Source: Mesonia profundi (GTDB taxonomy: Bacteria; Bacteroidota; Bacteroidia; Flavobacteriales; Flavobacteriaceae). Taken from it: DNA of 64,000 nucleotides. How positions within the stretch are numbered: the stretch's first letter is position 1; every line of letters starts with the position of its first letter. The position numbers and the translations under genes are program-made. The notes beneath the pieces are model-generated. The model saw only the letters and a list, made by a program, of their open reading frames with translations, was not told the DNA's origin and did not search any database. Location: the NCBI RefSeq assembly GCF_031085155.1, contig NZ_JAVHUL010000001.1, forward strand, positions 163,502 to 227,501, given 5' to 3'. Positions 32,935-42,903 of the stretch are shown here, piece after piece.

Positions 32935-33834
32935 ATGACACTTATAGAGAAATTTTTAGACTATTTAAGCTTAGAGAAAAACTATTCGGTGCAAACCATT
33001 ACCGCTTATGGAAATGACATATTAAAATTTGAGCAATTTTGTGAAGCGCAATTTCAGGAAACCGAATTGAAGAAGGTCAACTACTCCATCATTAGATCTT
33101 GGATTATAGACTTGTCGGAACATGAGATTTCCAACAATTCCATCAATAGGAAAATATCTTCGCTTAATGTATTTTATAAGTTTTTACTCAAAGTAAAAGA
33201 AATTGAAGTCTCTCCTTTAGTAAAACATAAAGCCTTAAAAGTTTCGAAGAAAATACAAGTCCCTTTTTCTGAAACGGAGATTCATCAAGTTCTTGGAGGG
33301 ATAGAGGTCAACTCCTTTGCATCGTCTAGAGATCGCTTGTTGGTAGAATTATTATACGTTACCGGAATGCGTAGGGCAGAGGTGATTTCTTTAACTATAG
33401 ATCATCTTAATCTAGAGAATGGGACGTTAAAGTTTGTAGGGAAGAGAAATAAAGAGCGCGTGGTTCCTATTATAAAAAGTCTAGAAGCTAGTATTCGGGT
33501 ATATTTAGCGTATAGAAAACGTTTGTTGGAAGATGTAGGAGCTCAAACTCCGCTCTTATTCTTAACGGAAAAAGGAAATGAGGTATATCCCAATTTAATC
33601 TATAGGAAAGTGAATGAAGTCTTTTCTATGGTTTCCACGAAGTCCAAAAAGAGTCCGCATGTATTAAGACACTCATTTGCGACGCATTTATTGGCGCAAG
33701 GAGCAAATTTACAAGAGGTAAAAGAATTATTGGGACACGACAGTTTAGCTTCAACGCAAGTCTATACGCATAACGACATCAATAGTTTAAAGAAGGTGTA
33801 TGCAAATTCCCATCCTAGAAACAAGAAAAAATAA
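32935..33834 (+). CDS. xerC: Tyrosine recombinase XerC
   Basis: A 299-residue tyrosine recombinase with SAM-like N-terminal domain (1-95) and catalytic domain (108-295). The catalytic set is complete: Arg146 (TGMRRAEV), Lys170 (VGKRNKER), His242 and Arg245 (HVLRHSFATHLL), His268 (LGHDSLASTQVY) and Tyr277. XerC with XerD resolves chromosome dimers at dif during division. Its position just before the tRNA-tuf-rpo block, and the lack of phage or island genes, favour the housekeeping enzyme rather than an integrase. The start codon follows directly after a terminator T-tract, so its transcription is unusual; a further ATG is not available before the conserved N-terminus. A 155-bp gap follows. Confidence 0.88.
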   Translation: MTLIEKFLDYLSLEKNYSVQTITAYGNDILKFEQFCEAQFQETELKKVNYSIIRSWIIDLSEHEISNNSINRKISSLNVFYKFLLKVKEIEVSPLVKHKALKVSKKIQVPFSETEIHQVLGGIEVNSFASSRDRLLVELLYVTGMRRAEVISLTIDHLNLENGTLKFVGKRNKERVVPIIKSLEASIRVYLAYRKRLLEDVGAQTPLLFLTEKGNEVYPNLIYRKVNEVFSMVSTKSKKSPHVLRHSFATHLLAQGANLQEVKELLGHDSLASTQVYTHNDINSLKKVYANSHPRNKKK

Positions 33835-33907
33835 CGGGAGTACTATTTTGATTTTCAACAGTATATTTTTGAAGGGATAAAAAAAATGAAAAAAAAGATT
33901 GAAATGT

Positions 33908-33938
33908 TTTGCACAATTCAGAAACTGCTTTATATTTG
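33908..33938 (+). promoter_or_regulatory. Perfect consensus promoter of the tRNA-tuf operon
   Basis: TTTG (33908-33911), exactly 19 bp, then TATATTTG (33931-33938). The start site would be near 33945. The leader carries CCG...CGG and GGTAGTTCTTT, much like the promoter region at the end of this window. Confidence 0.88.
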
Positions 33939-33989
33939 CATTCCGTTAGAAAAGCGGTAGTTCTTTAAGAGTAGAAAATAATAAAAGAT

Positions 33990-34063
33990 GCCGATGTAGC
34001 TCAGCTGGCTAGAGCAGCTGATTTGTAATCAGCAGGTCGTGGGTTCGAGTCCCTCCATCGGCT
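33990..34063 (+). tRNA. tRNA-Thr (TGT)
   Basis: A 74-base cloverleaf: acceptor GCCGATG/CATCGGC with discriminator T, anticodon arm GCTGA-TTTGTAA-TCAGC with anticodon TGT (reads ACA), T-arm with GTTCGAGTC. First gene of the tRNA-tuf operon. CCA is not encoded. Confidence 0.97.
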
Positions 34064-34108
34064 CTGTTCTATTGAAATTTTGAAGGTTTTTTTGTAAAAA
34101 ACCACATT

Positions 34109-34190
<82 letters not shown>

Positions 34191-34236
34191 CTAAAATCTA
34201 GCTTCGGTTAGGTTTAAAGATGCAAAATTTTGGAAT

Positions 34237-34309
34237 GCGGGAGTAGCTCAGTTGGTAGAGCGTCAGCCTTCCAAGCTGAATGTCGCCAGTTCGAACCTGG
34301 TCTCCCGCT
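34237..34309 (+). tRNA. tRNA-Gly (TCC)
   Basis: A 73-base cloverleaf: acceptor GCGGGAG/CTCCCGC with discriminator T, anticodon arm TCAGC-CTTCCAA-GCTGA with anticodon TCC (reads GGA). Confidence 0.97.
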
Positions 34310-34375
34310 CTATTTTCACTAAAATTTATTTGGTGAAGATGGGGCTTAACTTGTATAAAGCAAAATAAGTTTTAT

Positions 34376-34447
34376 GCCGACGTAGCTCAGGGGTAGAGCG
34401 CTTCCTTGGTAAGGAAGAGGTCACGAGTTCAATTCTCGTCGTTGGCT
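34376..34447 (+). tRNA. tRNA-Thr (GGT)
   Basis: A 72-base cloverleaf: acceptor GCCGACG/CGTTGGC with one G-T pair, anticodon arm CTTCC-TTGGTAA-GGAAG with anticodon GGT (reads ACC). Last tRNA before tuf; the order Thr, Tyr, Gly, Thr, tuf equals that of the E. coli tufB operon. Confidence 0.97.
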
Positions 34448-34557
34448 CTAATGCTGAAGCGTTTGCTTTTCGTTAAACAAAACTCTAGGGTTGTTGTTTT
34501 TTTGTATTGTATAAAATTGAACACTAATATATAACTAAGATTAAATAAGTATTAATT

Positions 34558-35745
34558 ATGGCAAAGGAAACTTATGATCGTTCCAAACCGCACTTGAATA
34601 TAGGTACAATTGGACACGTAGATCACGGAAAAACAACTTTAACAGCAGCGATAACGAAAGTTTTAGCAGATGCTGGATTTTCAGAAGCAAGTGCTTTTGA
34701 TCAGATTGATAACGCTCCAGAAGAAAAGGAGAGAGGTATTACAATTAACTCTTCGCACGTTGAGTATGCTACTCAGAACCGTCACTACGCGCACGTTGAC
34801 TGTCCAGGTCACGCCGATTACGTAAAGAACATGGTTACTGGTGCTGCACAAATGGACGGTGCGATCTTAGTTGTTGCTGCAACAGATGGTCCAATGCCAC
34901 AAACTCGTGAGCACATCCTTTTAGGACGTCAGGTTGGTATTCCAAGAATCGTTGTGTTCTTGAATAAAGTTGATCTTGTTGATGATGAAGAATTATTAGA
35001 GCTTGTTGAGATGGAGGTGAGAGACTTACTTTCTTTCTACGAGTATGATGGTGATAATGGGCCTATCGTTTCTGGTTCTGCTTTAGGGGCGTTACAAGGA
35101 GAAGAAAAGTGGGCTAAAACAGTTTTAGAATTGATGGAGGCAGTTGATGCTTGGATCGAGTTGCCAGAACGTGATGTAGATAAGCCTTTCTTGATGCCTA
35201 TCGAGGATGTATTCTCTATTACTGGACGTGGAACTGTAGCTACGGGTCGTATCGAAACTGGTATTGCTAATACAGGAGATCCTGTTGAGATTATTGGTAT
35301 GGGTGCTGCTAAATTAACTTCTACGATTACTGGTATTGAAATGTTCCGTCAGATCCTTGATAGAGGTGAAGCTGGAGATAACGCTGGTATCTTATTAAGA
35401 GGTATTGAGAAAACTCAGATCTCTAGAGGTATGGTTATTACTAAGCCTGGATCTGTAACTCCTCACGCTAAATTTAAGGCAGAGGTTTATATCCTTAAAA
35501 AAGAAGAAGGTGGGCGTCATACTCCGTTCCATAATAACTACCGTCCTCAGTTCTATGTAAGAACAACAGATGTTACAGGTACAATTAACCTGCCTGATGG
35601 AGTAGAGATGGTAATGCCTGGAGATAACTTAACTATTACTGTGGAGTTAATCCAAACTATTGCAATGAATGTTGGTCTTCGTTTTGCTATCCGTGAAGGA
35701 GGTAGAACAGTAGGTGCTGGTCAGGTTACTGAAATTTTAGACTAA
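34558..35745 (+). CDS. tuf: Elongation factor Tu
   Basis: A 395-residue EF-Tu, full length for the family. It brings aminoacyl-tRNA to the ribosome using GTP. The G1 loop GHVDHGKT is at residues 19-26, followed by the effector region [12 protein letters not shown]3 [13 protein letters not shown]4 [10 protein letters not shown] and G5 SGSAL; the C-terminal domains include [13 protein letters not shown] and [10 protein letters not shown]. The codon choice is more biased than in the flanking accessory genes, as expected for a highly expressed gene. It sits 110 bp after tRNA-Thr and is followed by a strong hairpin and tRNA-Trp. Confidence 0.99.
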   Translation: MAKETYDRSKPHLNIGTIGHVDHGKTTLTAAITKVLADAGFSEASAFDQIDNAPEEKERGITINSSHVEYATQNRHYAHVDCPGHADYVKNMVTGAAQMDGAILVVAATDGPMPQTREHILLGRQVGIPRIVVFLNKVDLVDDEELLELVEMEVRDLLSFYEYDGDNGPIVSGSALGALQGEEKWAKTVLELMEAVDAWIELPERDVDKPFLMPIEDVFSITGRGTVATGRIETGIANTGDPVEIIGMGAAKLTSTITGIEMFRQILDRGEAGDNAGILLRGIEKTQISRGMVITKPGSVTPHAKFKAEVYILKKEEGGRHTPFHNNYRPQFYVRTTDVTGTINLPDGVEMVMPGDNLTITVELIQTIAMNVGLRFAIREGGRTVGAGQVTEILD

Positions 35746-35760
35746 TTTTTAATATATACT

Positions 35761-35803
35761 TATAAGTCAAAGGTGTTTCAATTATGAAACGCCTTGACTT
35801 ATA
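35761..35803 (+). promoter_or_regulatory. Strong hairpin between tuf and tRNA-Trp
   Basis: TATAAGTCAAAGGTGTTTC (35761-35779) pairs with GAAACGCCTTGACTTATA (35786-35803) with one bulge and one G-T pair. No T-run follows, and the tRNA starts 3 bp later, so it looks like an RNA processing or stabilising stem, or a weak terminator, rather than a full stop. Confidence 0.7.
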
Positions 35804-35806
35804 GAT

Positions 35807-35879
35807 ACGGGTTTAGCTCAGTTGGTAGAGCACTGGTCTCCAAAACCAGGTGTCGGGAGTTCGAGCCTCTCAACCCGTG
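35807..35879 (+). tRNA. tRNA-Trp (CCA)
   Basis: A 73-base cloverleaf: acceptor ACGGGTT/AACCCGT with discriminator G, anticodon arm CTGGT-CTCCAAA-ACCAG with anticodon CCA. It is embedded between tuf and secE, a widespread arrangement. Confidence 0.97.
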
Positions 35880-35893
35880 CAAATAAAATAATC

Positions 35894-36091
35894 ATGGCAG
35901 GAATCGTAAATTATATTTCAGAGTCTTATAGCGAGTTAAAAAACCACGTAACTTGGCCCTCTTATGCGGAGGCTCAAAGACTATCGGTTATTGTGCTTGT
36001 TTTTTCAGTATTATTCTCTTTAGCGATTTGGGGTGTAGATACTGTTTTTAGTTCTGCAATTGAGCAATATTTTAATTGGGTTAAATCTTAA
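35894..36091 (+). CDS. secE: SecE, preprotein translocase subunit
   Basis: A 65-residue single-helix SecE starting MAGIVNYISESYSELKNHVT, with the conserved WPSYAEAQRLSVIV amphipathic segment before the membrane helix (about 30-52). ATG 35894 is the start; codons further up lie inside tRNA-Trp. SecE clamps SecY in the inner-membrane Sec translocon. It is followed by nusG after 15 bp, the usual order. Confidence 0.95.
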   Translation: MAGIVNYISESYSELKNHVTWPSYAEAQRLSVIVLVFSVLFSLAIWGVDTVFSSAIEQYFNWVKS

Positions 36092-36106
36092 GAATTAATC
36101 AACGAT

Positions 36107-36658
36107 ATGTCTGAAGGGAATTTGAAAAAGTGGTATGTAGTTCGTGCCGTAAGTGGTCAGGAAAATAAGGTTAAGGATTATATAGAGAAGGAAATCGCGC
36201 ATCAGGGTTTAGAAGATTTTGTAGAGCAAGTTTTAGTGCCTACAGAGAAGGTTATCCAAATTCGTGACGGGAAAAAAATAAACAAAGAAAGAGTTTATTT
36301 CCCTGGTTACATTATGGTTCAAGCTAATATATCAGGAGAGATTCCTCATATTATTAAGGGGATAAATGGAGTGATTGGTTTCTTAGGAGAGACTAAAGGG
36401 GGAGATCCTGTTCCGTTAAGAAAATCTGAAGTCAATAGAATGTTAGGGAAGGTGGATGAGTTATCTGTACAAGCAGACTCTGTAGCTATTCCTTTTACTG
36501 TTGGGGAAACTATTAAAGTAGTGGATGGTCCGTTTAACGGATTTAATGGAGTAGTAGAAAAAGTAAATGAAGATAAGCGTAAGCTTGAGGTAATGGTAAA
36601 AATCTTTGGAAGAAAGACGCCATTAGAGTTGAGTTATATGCAAGTTGAGAAAATATAA
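36107..36658 (+). CDS. nusG: Transcription antitermination factor NusG
   Basis: A 183-residue NusG with the NGN domain (KKWYVVRAVSGQENKVKDYI, KINKERVYFPGYIMVQ, INGVIGFLGE) and the C-terminal KOW domain (VGETIKVVDGPFNGFNG, ending in SYMQVEKI). It binds RNA polymerase and links it to Rho and the ribosome. It lies in the expected place between secE and the ribosomal stalk genes. Confidence 0.97.
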   Translation: MSEGNLKKWYVVRAVSGQENKVKDYIEKEIAHQGLEDFVEQVLVPTEKVIQIRDGKKINKERVYFPGYIMVQANISGEIPHIIKGINGVIGFLGETKGGDPVPLRKSEVNRMLGKVDELSVQADSVAIPFTVGETIKVVDGPFNGFNGVVEKVNEDKRKLEVMVKIFGRKTPLELSYMQVEKI

Positions 36659-36732
36659 ATTGTTACATATTATATATTAGAATTATTATTAATGCTTCCA
36701 CTTTAAAAATAATTCAAACTAAATTTTAAGAA

Positions 36733-37170
36733 ATGGCAAAAGAAATAAGTAAGGTTGTAAAGCTACAAGTAAAAGGAGGCGCGGCAAACCCGTCGCCACC
36801 AGTTGGACCTGCTTTAGGTGCTGCCGGAGTTAATATCATGGAATTCTGTAAGCAATTCAATGGTAGAACACAGGATAAGGCTGGTAAAGTATTACCAGTT
36901 GCAATTACAGTATATAAAGATAAGTCTTTTGATTTTGTAATTAAAACTCCTCCAGCAGCTGTTCAACTTATGGAAGCAGCGAAAACAAAGAAAGGTTCAG
37001 GAGAGCCAAATAGAAAGAAAATAGCAAGTGTAACTTGGGATCAAGTAAAAGCTATTGCTGAGGATAAAATGCAAGATTTAAATGCATTCACTGTCGAGTC
37101 TGCTATGAAAATGGTAGCTGGTACTGCACGTTCAATAGGAGTAACAGTAAAAGGTGATGCACCATTTTAA
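36733..37170 (+). CDS. rplK: Ribosomal protein L11
   Basis: A 145-residue L11 with [20 protein letters not shown] near the start (conserved Pro-rich turn), [12 protein letters not shown], and the C-terminal rRNA-binding domain ([29 protein letters not shown]). It forms the GTPase-associated centre of the 50S subunit. 18 bp before rplA. Confidence 0.98.
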   Translation: MAKEISKVVKLQVKGGAANPSPPVGPALGAAGVNIMEFCKQFNGRTQDKAGKVLPVAITVYKDKSFDFVIKTPPAAVQLMEAAKTKKGSGEPNRKKIASVTWDQVKAIAEDKMQDLNAFTVESAMKMVAGTARSIGVTVKGDAPF

Positions 37171-37188
37171 TCCAAAAAGAAAGTAAAA

Positions 37189-37887
37189 ATGGCAAAATTA
37201 ACAAAAAAGCAAAAGGAAGTTCAGACTAAAATAGATTCTACAAGAACCTATAGTGTTGCTGAAGCTTCTGCTTTAATAAAAGAAGTTTCTAACGTAAATT
37301 TCGATCCTTCTGTAGATCTAGCAGTTCGTTTAAGTGTTGATCCACGTAAAGCAAACCAAATGGTTAGAGGGGTAGTAACACTTCCTCACGGAACTGGTAA
37401 AGATGTAAAAGTATTGGCTTTAGTAACTCCAGATAAGGAGCAAGAAGCTAAAGATGCTGGAGCAGATTACGTTGGGTTGGATGAGTATTTAGAGAAAATC
37501 AAAGGTGGTTGGACAGACGTGGACGTAATTATCACTATGCCAAGCGTTATGGGGAAATTAGGTCCTTTAGGTAGAGTTTTAGGTCCTAGGGGTTTAATGC
37601 CTAACCCCAAAACAGGTACAGTGACCATGGATGTTGCTAAAGCAGTATCTGATGTTAAAGCTGGTAAAATTGACTTTAGAGTTGATAAAACTGGTATTGT
37701 ACACGCAGGGATTGGTAAAGCCTCTTTTGATGCAGACAAAATTGCTGGAAACGCAAGAGAATTATTAACTACGCTAGTAAAATTGAAACCTCAGGCAGCT
37801 AAAGGTGTTTATATTAAAAGTATTTACATGTCTAGTACAATGAGCCCAAGTGTTGAGATTGATACAAAAAGGTTTACTGAGCAATAA
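37189..37887 (+). CDS. rplA: Ribosomal protein L1
   Basis: A 232-residue L1 with the family signature [20 protein letters not shown] and [21 protein letters not shown]1 binds 23S rRNA at the stalk by the E site and in many bacteria represses its own L11-L1 mRNA; I did not identify the matching mRNA fold here. It is part of the rplKAJL run. Confidence 0.98.
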   Translation: MAKLTKKQKEVQTKIDSTRTYSVAEASALIKEVSNVNFDPSVDLAVRLSVDPRKANQMVRGVVTLPHGTGKDVKVLALVTPDKEQEAKDAGADYVGLDEYLEKIKGGWTDVDVIITMPSVMGKLGPLGRVLGPRGLMPNPKTGTVTMDVAKAVSDVKAGKIDFRVDKTGIVHAGIGKASFDADKIAGNARELLTTLVKLKPQAAKGVYIKSIYMSSTMSPSVEIDTKRFTEQ

Positions 37888-37896
37888 TTAGATATT

Positions 37897-38418
37897 ATGA
37901 CAAGAGAAGAAAAATCACAAGTAATAAAAGATTTAACTGCCCAGTTGACTGATACCTCAATTATCTATTTAGCAGATATTTCAGGTTTAAATGCAGGAGC
38001 AACGACTAACTTAAGAAGAGCTTGTTTTAAAGCTAACGTTACGTTAGAAGTAGTTAAAAATACATTGTTGGCTAAAGCTATGGAAGCTTCCGATAAAGAT
38101 TTCGGAGATTTACCATCCACTTTAAAAGGCAATACATCAATAATGATCGCTGAAGTTGGTAATGCGCCAGCTAAGGTAATTAAAGAATTCAGAAAAAAGG
38201 CTGAAAAGCCTCTTTTGAAAGGAGCATTCATTAACGAGGCTATATATGTAGGGGATGAGAATTTAGAGTCTCTTTCTAACATTAAGTCTAAAGATGAAGT
38301 TATTGGAGATATCATTGGATTACTTCAGTCTCCTGCTAAAAACGTGGTTTCAGCACTTAAATCAGGTGGTGGTAAACTCGCAGGAATTCTTAAGACTCTT
38401 TCTGAAAAAGAAGGATAA
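37897..38418 (+). CDS. rplJ: Ribosomal protein L10
   Basis: A 173-residue L10: the N-terminal rRNA-binding domain (MTREEKSQVIKDLTAQLTD, GLNAGATTNLRRACF, VTLEVVKNTLLAKAM) is followed by the C-terminal helix that anchors L7/L12 dimers. It starts 9 bp after rplA and precedes rplL, as in nearly all bacteria. Confidence 0.97.
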   Translation: MTREEKSQVIKDLTAQLTDTSIIYLADISGLNAGATTNLRRACFKANVTLEVVKNTLLAKAMEASDKDFGDLPSTLKGNTSIMIAEVGNAPAKVIKEFRKKAEKPLLKGAFINEAIYVGDENLESLSNIKSKDEVIGDIIGLLQSPAKNVVSALKSGGGKLAGILKTLSEKEG

Positions 38419-38470
38419 ACACGTACGCACTTTTTAATAAATATAATTACACATTTTAAAACGATAGAAA

Positions 38471-38845
38471 ATGGCAGAATTAAAAGATTTCGCAGAACAG
38501 TTAGTTAACTTAACAGTAAAAGAAGTAAACGAGTTAGCTGATATATTAAAAGAAGAATATGGTATCGAACCTGCAGCTGCTGCAGTAGTTGCTGGTGGTG
38601 GAGCCGGAGGTGGTGAAGAAGCTGCTGAAGAGCAAACTGAGTTTGATGTAATCCTTACCGCAGCTGGTGGTTCTAAGTTAGCAGTTGTAAAATTAGTTAA
38701 AGAATTAACTGGTTTAGGATTAAAAGATGCTAAAGGTTTAGTAGATGGTGCACCAGCTCCAGTAAAGGAAGGTGTTTCTAAAGACGAGGCTGAGGCATTA
38801 AAATCTCAATTAGAAGAAGCAGGAGCTGAGGTTGAGCTTAAGTAA
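38471..38845 (+). CDS. rplL: Ribosomal protein L7/L12
   Basis: A 124-residue L7/L12: N-terminal dimer domain ([20 protein letters not shown]), Ala/Gly-rich hinge (about 36-55) and C-terminal factor-binding domain ([40 protein letters not shown]). It recruits translation GTPases. A hairpin follows before rpoB. Confidence 0.98.
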   Translation: MAELKDFAEQLVNLTVKEVNELADILKEEYGIEPAAAAVVAGGGAGGGEEAAEEQTEFDVILTAAGGSKLAVVKLVKELTGLGLKDAKGLVDGAPAPVKEGVSKDEAEALKSQLEEAGAEVELK

Positions 38846-38867
38846 GCTTAACAAGCAATAGTATTTA

Positions 38868-38905
38868 GGTTTAGACCTCAAGCTTTAGGCTTGAAGGTCT
38901 AAACC
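38868..38905 (+). terminator. Attenuator-like hairpin between rplL and rpoB
   Basis: GGTTTAGACCTCAAGC (38868-38883) pairs with GCTTGAAGGTCTAAACC (38889-38905) with a single bulge and a five-base loop. The tail ATTTTGCG has few T, so partial termination or RNA processing is more likely than full stop, as known for the rplL-rpoB gap of E. coli. Confidence 0.7.
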
Positions 38906-39015
38906 ATTTTGCGTATGTATACGCAGCGTTTATTCGCAAACATTTTTATATTTAATTAGGCTTTTGATATTTTGATGTAGCCTCAAATATTAGAAACCTC
39001 AAATTCCGTCCATAG

Positions 39016-42000
39016 ATGTTAGAAACGCAAGCTGAAAGATTGAATTTCTCTTCTGTTAAGAACAGACCTGATTATCCGGATTTTCTTGATATCCAGATAA
39101 AGTCATTTCAGGATTTTTTTCAATTAGAAACAAAATCAGAAGAAAGAGGGAATGAAGGATTATATAATACCTTCATGGAAAATTTCCCTATTACGGATAC
39201 CCGTAATCAGTTCGTATTAGAATTTTTAGACTATTTTGTAGACCCTCCACGTTACTCTATTCAAGAGTGTATTGAGCGAGGGTTGACTTATAGTGTGCCT
39301 TTAAAAGCGAGGTTAAAGCTTTACTGTACCGATCCTGAACATGAAGATTTCGAAACCATCGTTCAAGATGTATATTTAGGTACAATCCCTTACATGACTC
39401 CAAGTGGTACCTTTTGTATTAATGGAGCAGAACGTGTGGTAGTATCGCAATTACACCGTTCTCCGGGAGTGTTTTTTGGACAGTCTTTTCACGCTAACGG
39501 AACTAAATTATATTCTGCCAGAGTAATTCCTTTTAAAGGATCTTGGATAGAATTTGCGACGGATATCAATAGCGTTATGTATGCGTATATTGATAGAAAG
39601 AAGAAATTGCCAGTTACTACTCTTTTCCGTGCGATCGGATTTGAAAGAGATAAAGATATTTTAGAGATTTTTGATCTTGCTGAAGAAATTAAGGTTTCAA
39701 AATCTGGATTAAAAAAAGTATTAGGTAGAAAATTAGCTGCACGTGTATTAAATACGTGGTATGAAGATTTTGTAGATGAAGATACAGGAGAAGTAGTTTC
39801 TATTGAGCGTAATGAAATCGTTTTAGATCGGGATACTGAGCTTAACAAAGATCATATCGAAGAGATTCTAGAAACAGGTACGAAGACTATACTTTTACAT
39901 AAAGAAGATAATTCTACTGGAGATTACGCTATTATTCACAACACCTTACAAAAGGATCCTACCAATTCAGAAAAAGAAGCGGTAGAACATATATATAGAC
40001 AATTACGTAACGCTGAGCCGCCAGATGAGGAAACGGCTAGAGGAATTATTGATAAATTATTTTTTTCTGACCAACGCTATAATTTAGGGGAAGTTGGACG
40101 TTACCGAATGAATAAAAAATTAGGTTTAGATATCCCTATGGATAAGCAAGTGCTTACCAAAGAAGATATCATTACCATTATTAAATATTTAATTGAGTTG
40201 ATCAACTCAAAAGCAGAGATTGATGATATCGATCACTTGTCTAACCGTCGTGTTAGAACAGTAGGAGAGCAGTTGTCTCAGCAATTTGGTGTAGGTCTTG
40301 CTCGTATGGCAAGAACCATTCGTGAGCGTATGAATGTACGTGATAACGAAGTGTTTACTCCTATTGATTTAATTAATGCAAAAACACTTTCATCTGTAAT
40401 TAATTCTTTCTTTGGGACCAACCAGCTGTCCCAATTTATGGATCAAACCAACCCGCTGGCAGAAATTACGCATAAGCGTCGTCTCTCTGCATTAGGACCA
40501 GGTGGTTTATCTAGAGAAAGAGCAGGATTTGAGGTTCGTGATGTTCACTATACACACTACGGTAGACTTTGTCCTATTGAAACTCCAGAGGGGCCAAACA
40601 TTGGTCTAATTTCTTCACTTTCTGTATATGCAAAAGTGAACGGAATGGGATTCATTGAGACGCCTTACCGTAAAGTAGAGGATGGAAAAATCGATCTTCA
40701 AACAGAACCGGTTTATTTCTCTGCAGAAGAAGAAGAAGGAAAGTTAATTGCACAAGCAAACATTCCATTAAAAGAAGATGGTACGATTAATACCGATAAG
40801 GTAATTGCTCGTATGGAAGGAGATTTCCCTGTAGTAGATCCAAAAGAGATTCACTTTACAGATGTTGCTCCCAACCAAATTTCATCTATATCTGCGTCAT
40901 TAATTCCTTTCTTGGAACATGATGATGCCAACCGTGCCTTGATGGGATCGAATATGATGCGTCAGGCTGTACCTTTATTAAGAGTTGATTCTCCTATTGT
41001 TGGTACCGGATTGGAACGTCAGGTAGCTTCAGATTCTCGAGTATTAATTAATGCGGAAGGAGCTGGAACTGTGGAGTATGTAGATGCTCAGAAAGTAACT
41101 ATTAAATATGATCGTACCGAAGAAGAAAGAATGGTGAGTTTCGACTCAGATTCTAAGACGTACAATCTTATTAAATTTAGAAAAACAAACCAAGGTACTT
41201 CGGTCAACTTGAAGCCTATTGTTCGCATTGGCGATAGAGTGGCTAAAGGGCAAGTACTTTGTCAAGGATACGCTACAGAAGCTGGAGAATTAGCTTTAGG
41301 TAGAAATATGAAAGTAGCCTTTATGCCTTGGAAAGGGTATAACTTTGAGGATGCGATTGTAATTTCAGAGAAAGTAGTAAGAGAAGATATCTTTACTTCT
41401 ATCCATATTGATGAGTATTCTCTAGAAGTTAGAGATACCAAATTAGGAAATGAAGAATTGACCAATGATATTCCTAACGTTTCAGAAGACGCTACAAGAG
41501 ATCTTGATGAGCACGGGATGATTCGTATTGGAGCAGAGGTGAAACCAGGAGATATTCTTATTGGAAAGATTACTCCAAAAGGAGAATCAGATCCAACGCC
41601 AGAAGAAAAACTTTTACGTGCCATCTTTGGTGACAAAGCAGGGGATGTAAAAGATGCTTCTCTAAAAGCTTCTCCTTCATTAAATGGGGTAGTAATTAAC
41701 AAAAAGTTATTTGCTAGAGCCGTTAAGGATAAGCGCAAGAGAGCTCAAGACAAAGAAGACATTGCAAGACTTGAAGATAAATACAGAGTTAAGTTTGAAA
41801 CGCTTAAAAATGAATTAATCGATAAGTTATTTGTCATCGTTGGTGGAAAAACAGCACAGGGGGTTAAGAACGATTTAGGGGAAGATGTTTTACCAAAAGG
41901 TAAGAAGTATACACTTAAAATGTTAAACTCTGTAGATGATTATACCCACTTAACTCAAGGTAGTTGGACTGTTGATGATCATGTAAATTCATTGGTAGCC

Positions 42001-42828
42001 GATTTAGTTCACAACTACAAAATTAAAGAAAACGATCTTCAAGGAAACTTACGAAGAGAGAAGTTTACGATTTCTGTAGGAGATGAATTACCATCAGGAA
42101 TTATTAAACTAGCTAAAGTTTACATCGCTAAGAAGCGTAAACTTAAAGTAGGAGATAAGATGGCGGGTCGTCACGGTAACAAGGGTATTATTGCGCGTAT
42201 TGTACGTCAAGAAGATATGCCTTTCTTAGATGATGGAACACCAGTAGACATTGTGTTGAACCCATTAGGGGTACCTTCTCGTATGAATATTGGACAAATT
42301 TATGAAACCGTATTAGGTTGGGCAGGAGAGAAATTAGGTCAAAAGTATGCAACGCCAATTTTTGACGGAGCTACAATTGATCAAATTAACGACCTGACTG
42401 ATAAAGCAGGTATTCCAAGATTTGGACATACCTACTTATTTGATGGAGGAACAGGTGATCGTTTTGATCAACCGGCAACCGTTGGAATCATTTATATGCT
42501 GAAATTAGGGCATATGATTGAAGACAAGATGCACGCACGTTCTATTGGACCTTACTCTTTAATTACACAACAACCATTAGGTGGTAAAGCACAATTTGGA
42601 GGTCAGCGTTTTGGAGAGATGGAAGTTTGGGCTTTAGAGGCATATGGTGCTTCTGCAACCCTTCGTGAAATCTTAACTGTAAAATCTGATGATGTAATTG
42701 GTAGAGCTAAAACTTACGAGGCAATCGTGAAAGGTGAACCAATGCCAGAACCAGGATTACCAGAGTCTTTTAACGTGTTAATGCACGAATTAAAAGGTTT
42801 AGGATTGGATATTAAGTTAGAAGAGTAA
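39016..42828 (+). CDS. rpoB: RNA polymerase beta subunit
   Basis: A 1270-residue beta subunit, normal length for Bacteroidota. Clear landmarks are the rifampicin-region sequence [20 protein letters not shown] and [20 protein letters not shown], then [57 protein letters not shown], and the C-terminal [20 protein letters not shown]. The rifampicin-region residues look like the sensitive type by eye. It starts 170 bp after rplL, beyond the hairpin, and is followed by rpoC after 75 bp containing a small GC-rich hairpin (about 42837-42855). Confidence 0.99.
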   Translation: MLETQAERLNFSSVKNRPDYPDFLDIQIKSFQDFFQLETKSEERGNEGLYNTFMENFPITDTRNQFVLEFLDYFVDPPRYSIQECIERGLTYSVPLKARLKLYCTDPEHEDFETIVQDVYLGTIPYMTPSGTFCINGAERVVVSQLHRSPGVFFGQSFHANGTKLYSARVIPFKGSWIEFATDINSVMYAYIDRKKKLPVTTLFRAIGFERDKDILEIFDLAEEIKVSKSGLKKVLGRKLAARVLNTWYEDFVDEDTGEVVSIERNEIVLDRDTELNKDHIEEILETGTKTILLHKEDNSTGDYAIIHNTLQKDPTNSEKEAVEHIYRQLRNAEPPDEETARGIIDKLFFSDQRYNLGEVGRYRMNKKLGLDIPMDKQVLTKEDIITIIKYLIELINSKAEIDDIDHLSNRRVRTVGEQLSQQFGVGLARMARTIRERMNVRDNEVFTPIDLINAKTLSSVINSFFGTNQLSQFMDQTNPLAEITHKRRLSALGPGGLSRERAGFEVRDVHYTHYGRLCPIETPEGPNIGLISSLSVYAKVNGMGFIETPYRKVEDGKIDLQTEPVYFSAEEEEGKLIAQANIPLKEDGTINTDKVIARMEGDFPVVDPKEIHFTDVAPNQISSISASLIPFLEHDDANRALMGSNMMRQAVPLLRVDSPIVGTGLERQVASDSRVLINAEGAGTVEYVDAQKVTIKYDRTEEERMVSFDSDSKTYNLIKFRKTNQGTSVNLKPIVRIGDRVAKGQVLCQGYATEAGELALGRNMKVAFMPWKGYNFEDAIVISEKVVREDIFTSIHIDEYSLEVRDTKLGNEELTNDIPNVSEDATRDLDEHGMIRIGAEVKPGDILIGKITPKGESDPTPEEKLLRAIFGDKAGDVKDASLKASPSLNGVVINKKLFARAVKDKRKRAQDKEDIARLEDKYRVKFETLKNELIDKLFVIVGGKTAQGVKNDLGEDVLPKGKKYTLKMLNSVDDYTHLTQGSWTVDDHVNSLVADLVHNYKIKENDLQGNLRREKFTISVGDELPSGIIKLAKVYIAKKRKLKVGDKMAGRHGNKGIIARIVRQEDMPFLDDGTPVDIVLNPLGVPSRMNIGQIYETVLGWAGEKLGQKYATPIFDGATIDQINDLTDKAGIPRFGHTYLFDGGTGDRFDQPATVGIIYMLKLGHMIEDKMHARSIGPYSLITQQPLGGKAQFGGQRFGEMEVWALEAYGASATLREILTVKSDDVIGRAKTYEAIVKGEPMPEPGLPESFNVLMHELKGLGLDIKLEE

Positions 42829-42903
42829 TAAGGATTGCCTTCGCTTCGGCGAGGGTATCTCTTATAAGGCTAAAATTATAATAATTCTTTAGTACCATAT
42901 ATT

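Noticed and set aside
32935..33834. Tyrosine recombinase as integrase of a genomic island
   Set aside because: No phage, relaxase or cargo genes are near, the protein has XerC length and motifs, and the locus continues into the conserved tRNA-tuf-rpo block. The nearby 3' duplication is reported separately.
41262..41738. 158-codon minus-strand open frame inside rpoB
   Set aside because: It is the antisense shadow of a highly conserved gene; composition is Ser/Pro-rich and no family pattern is seen.
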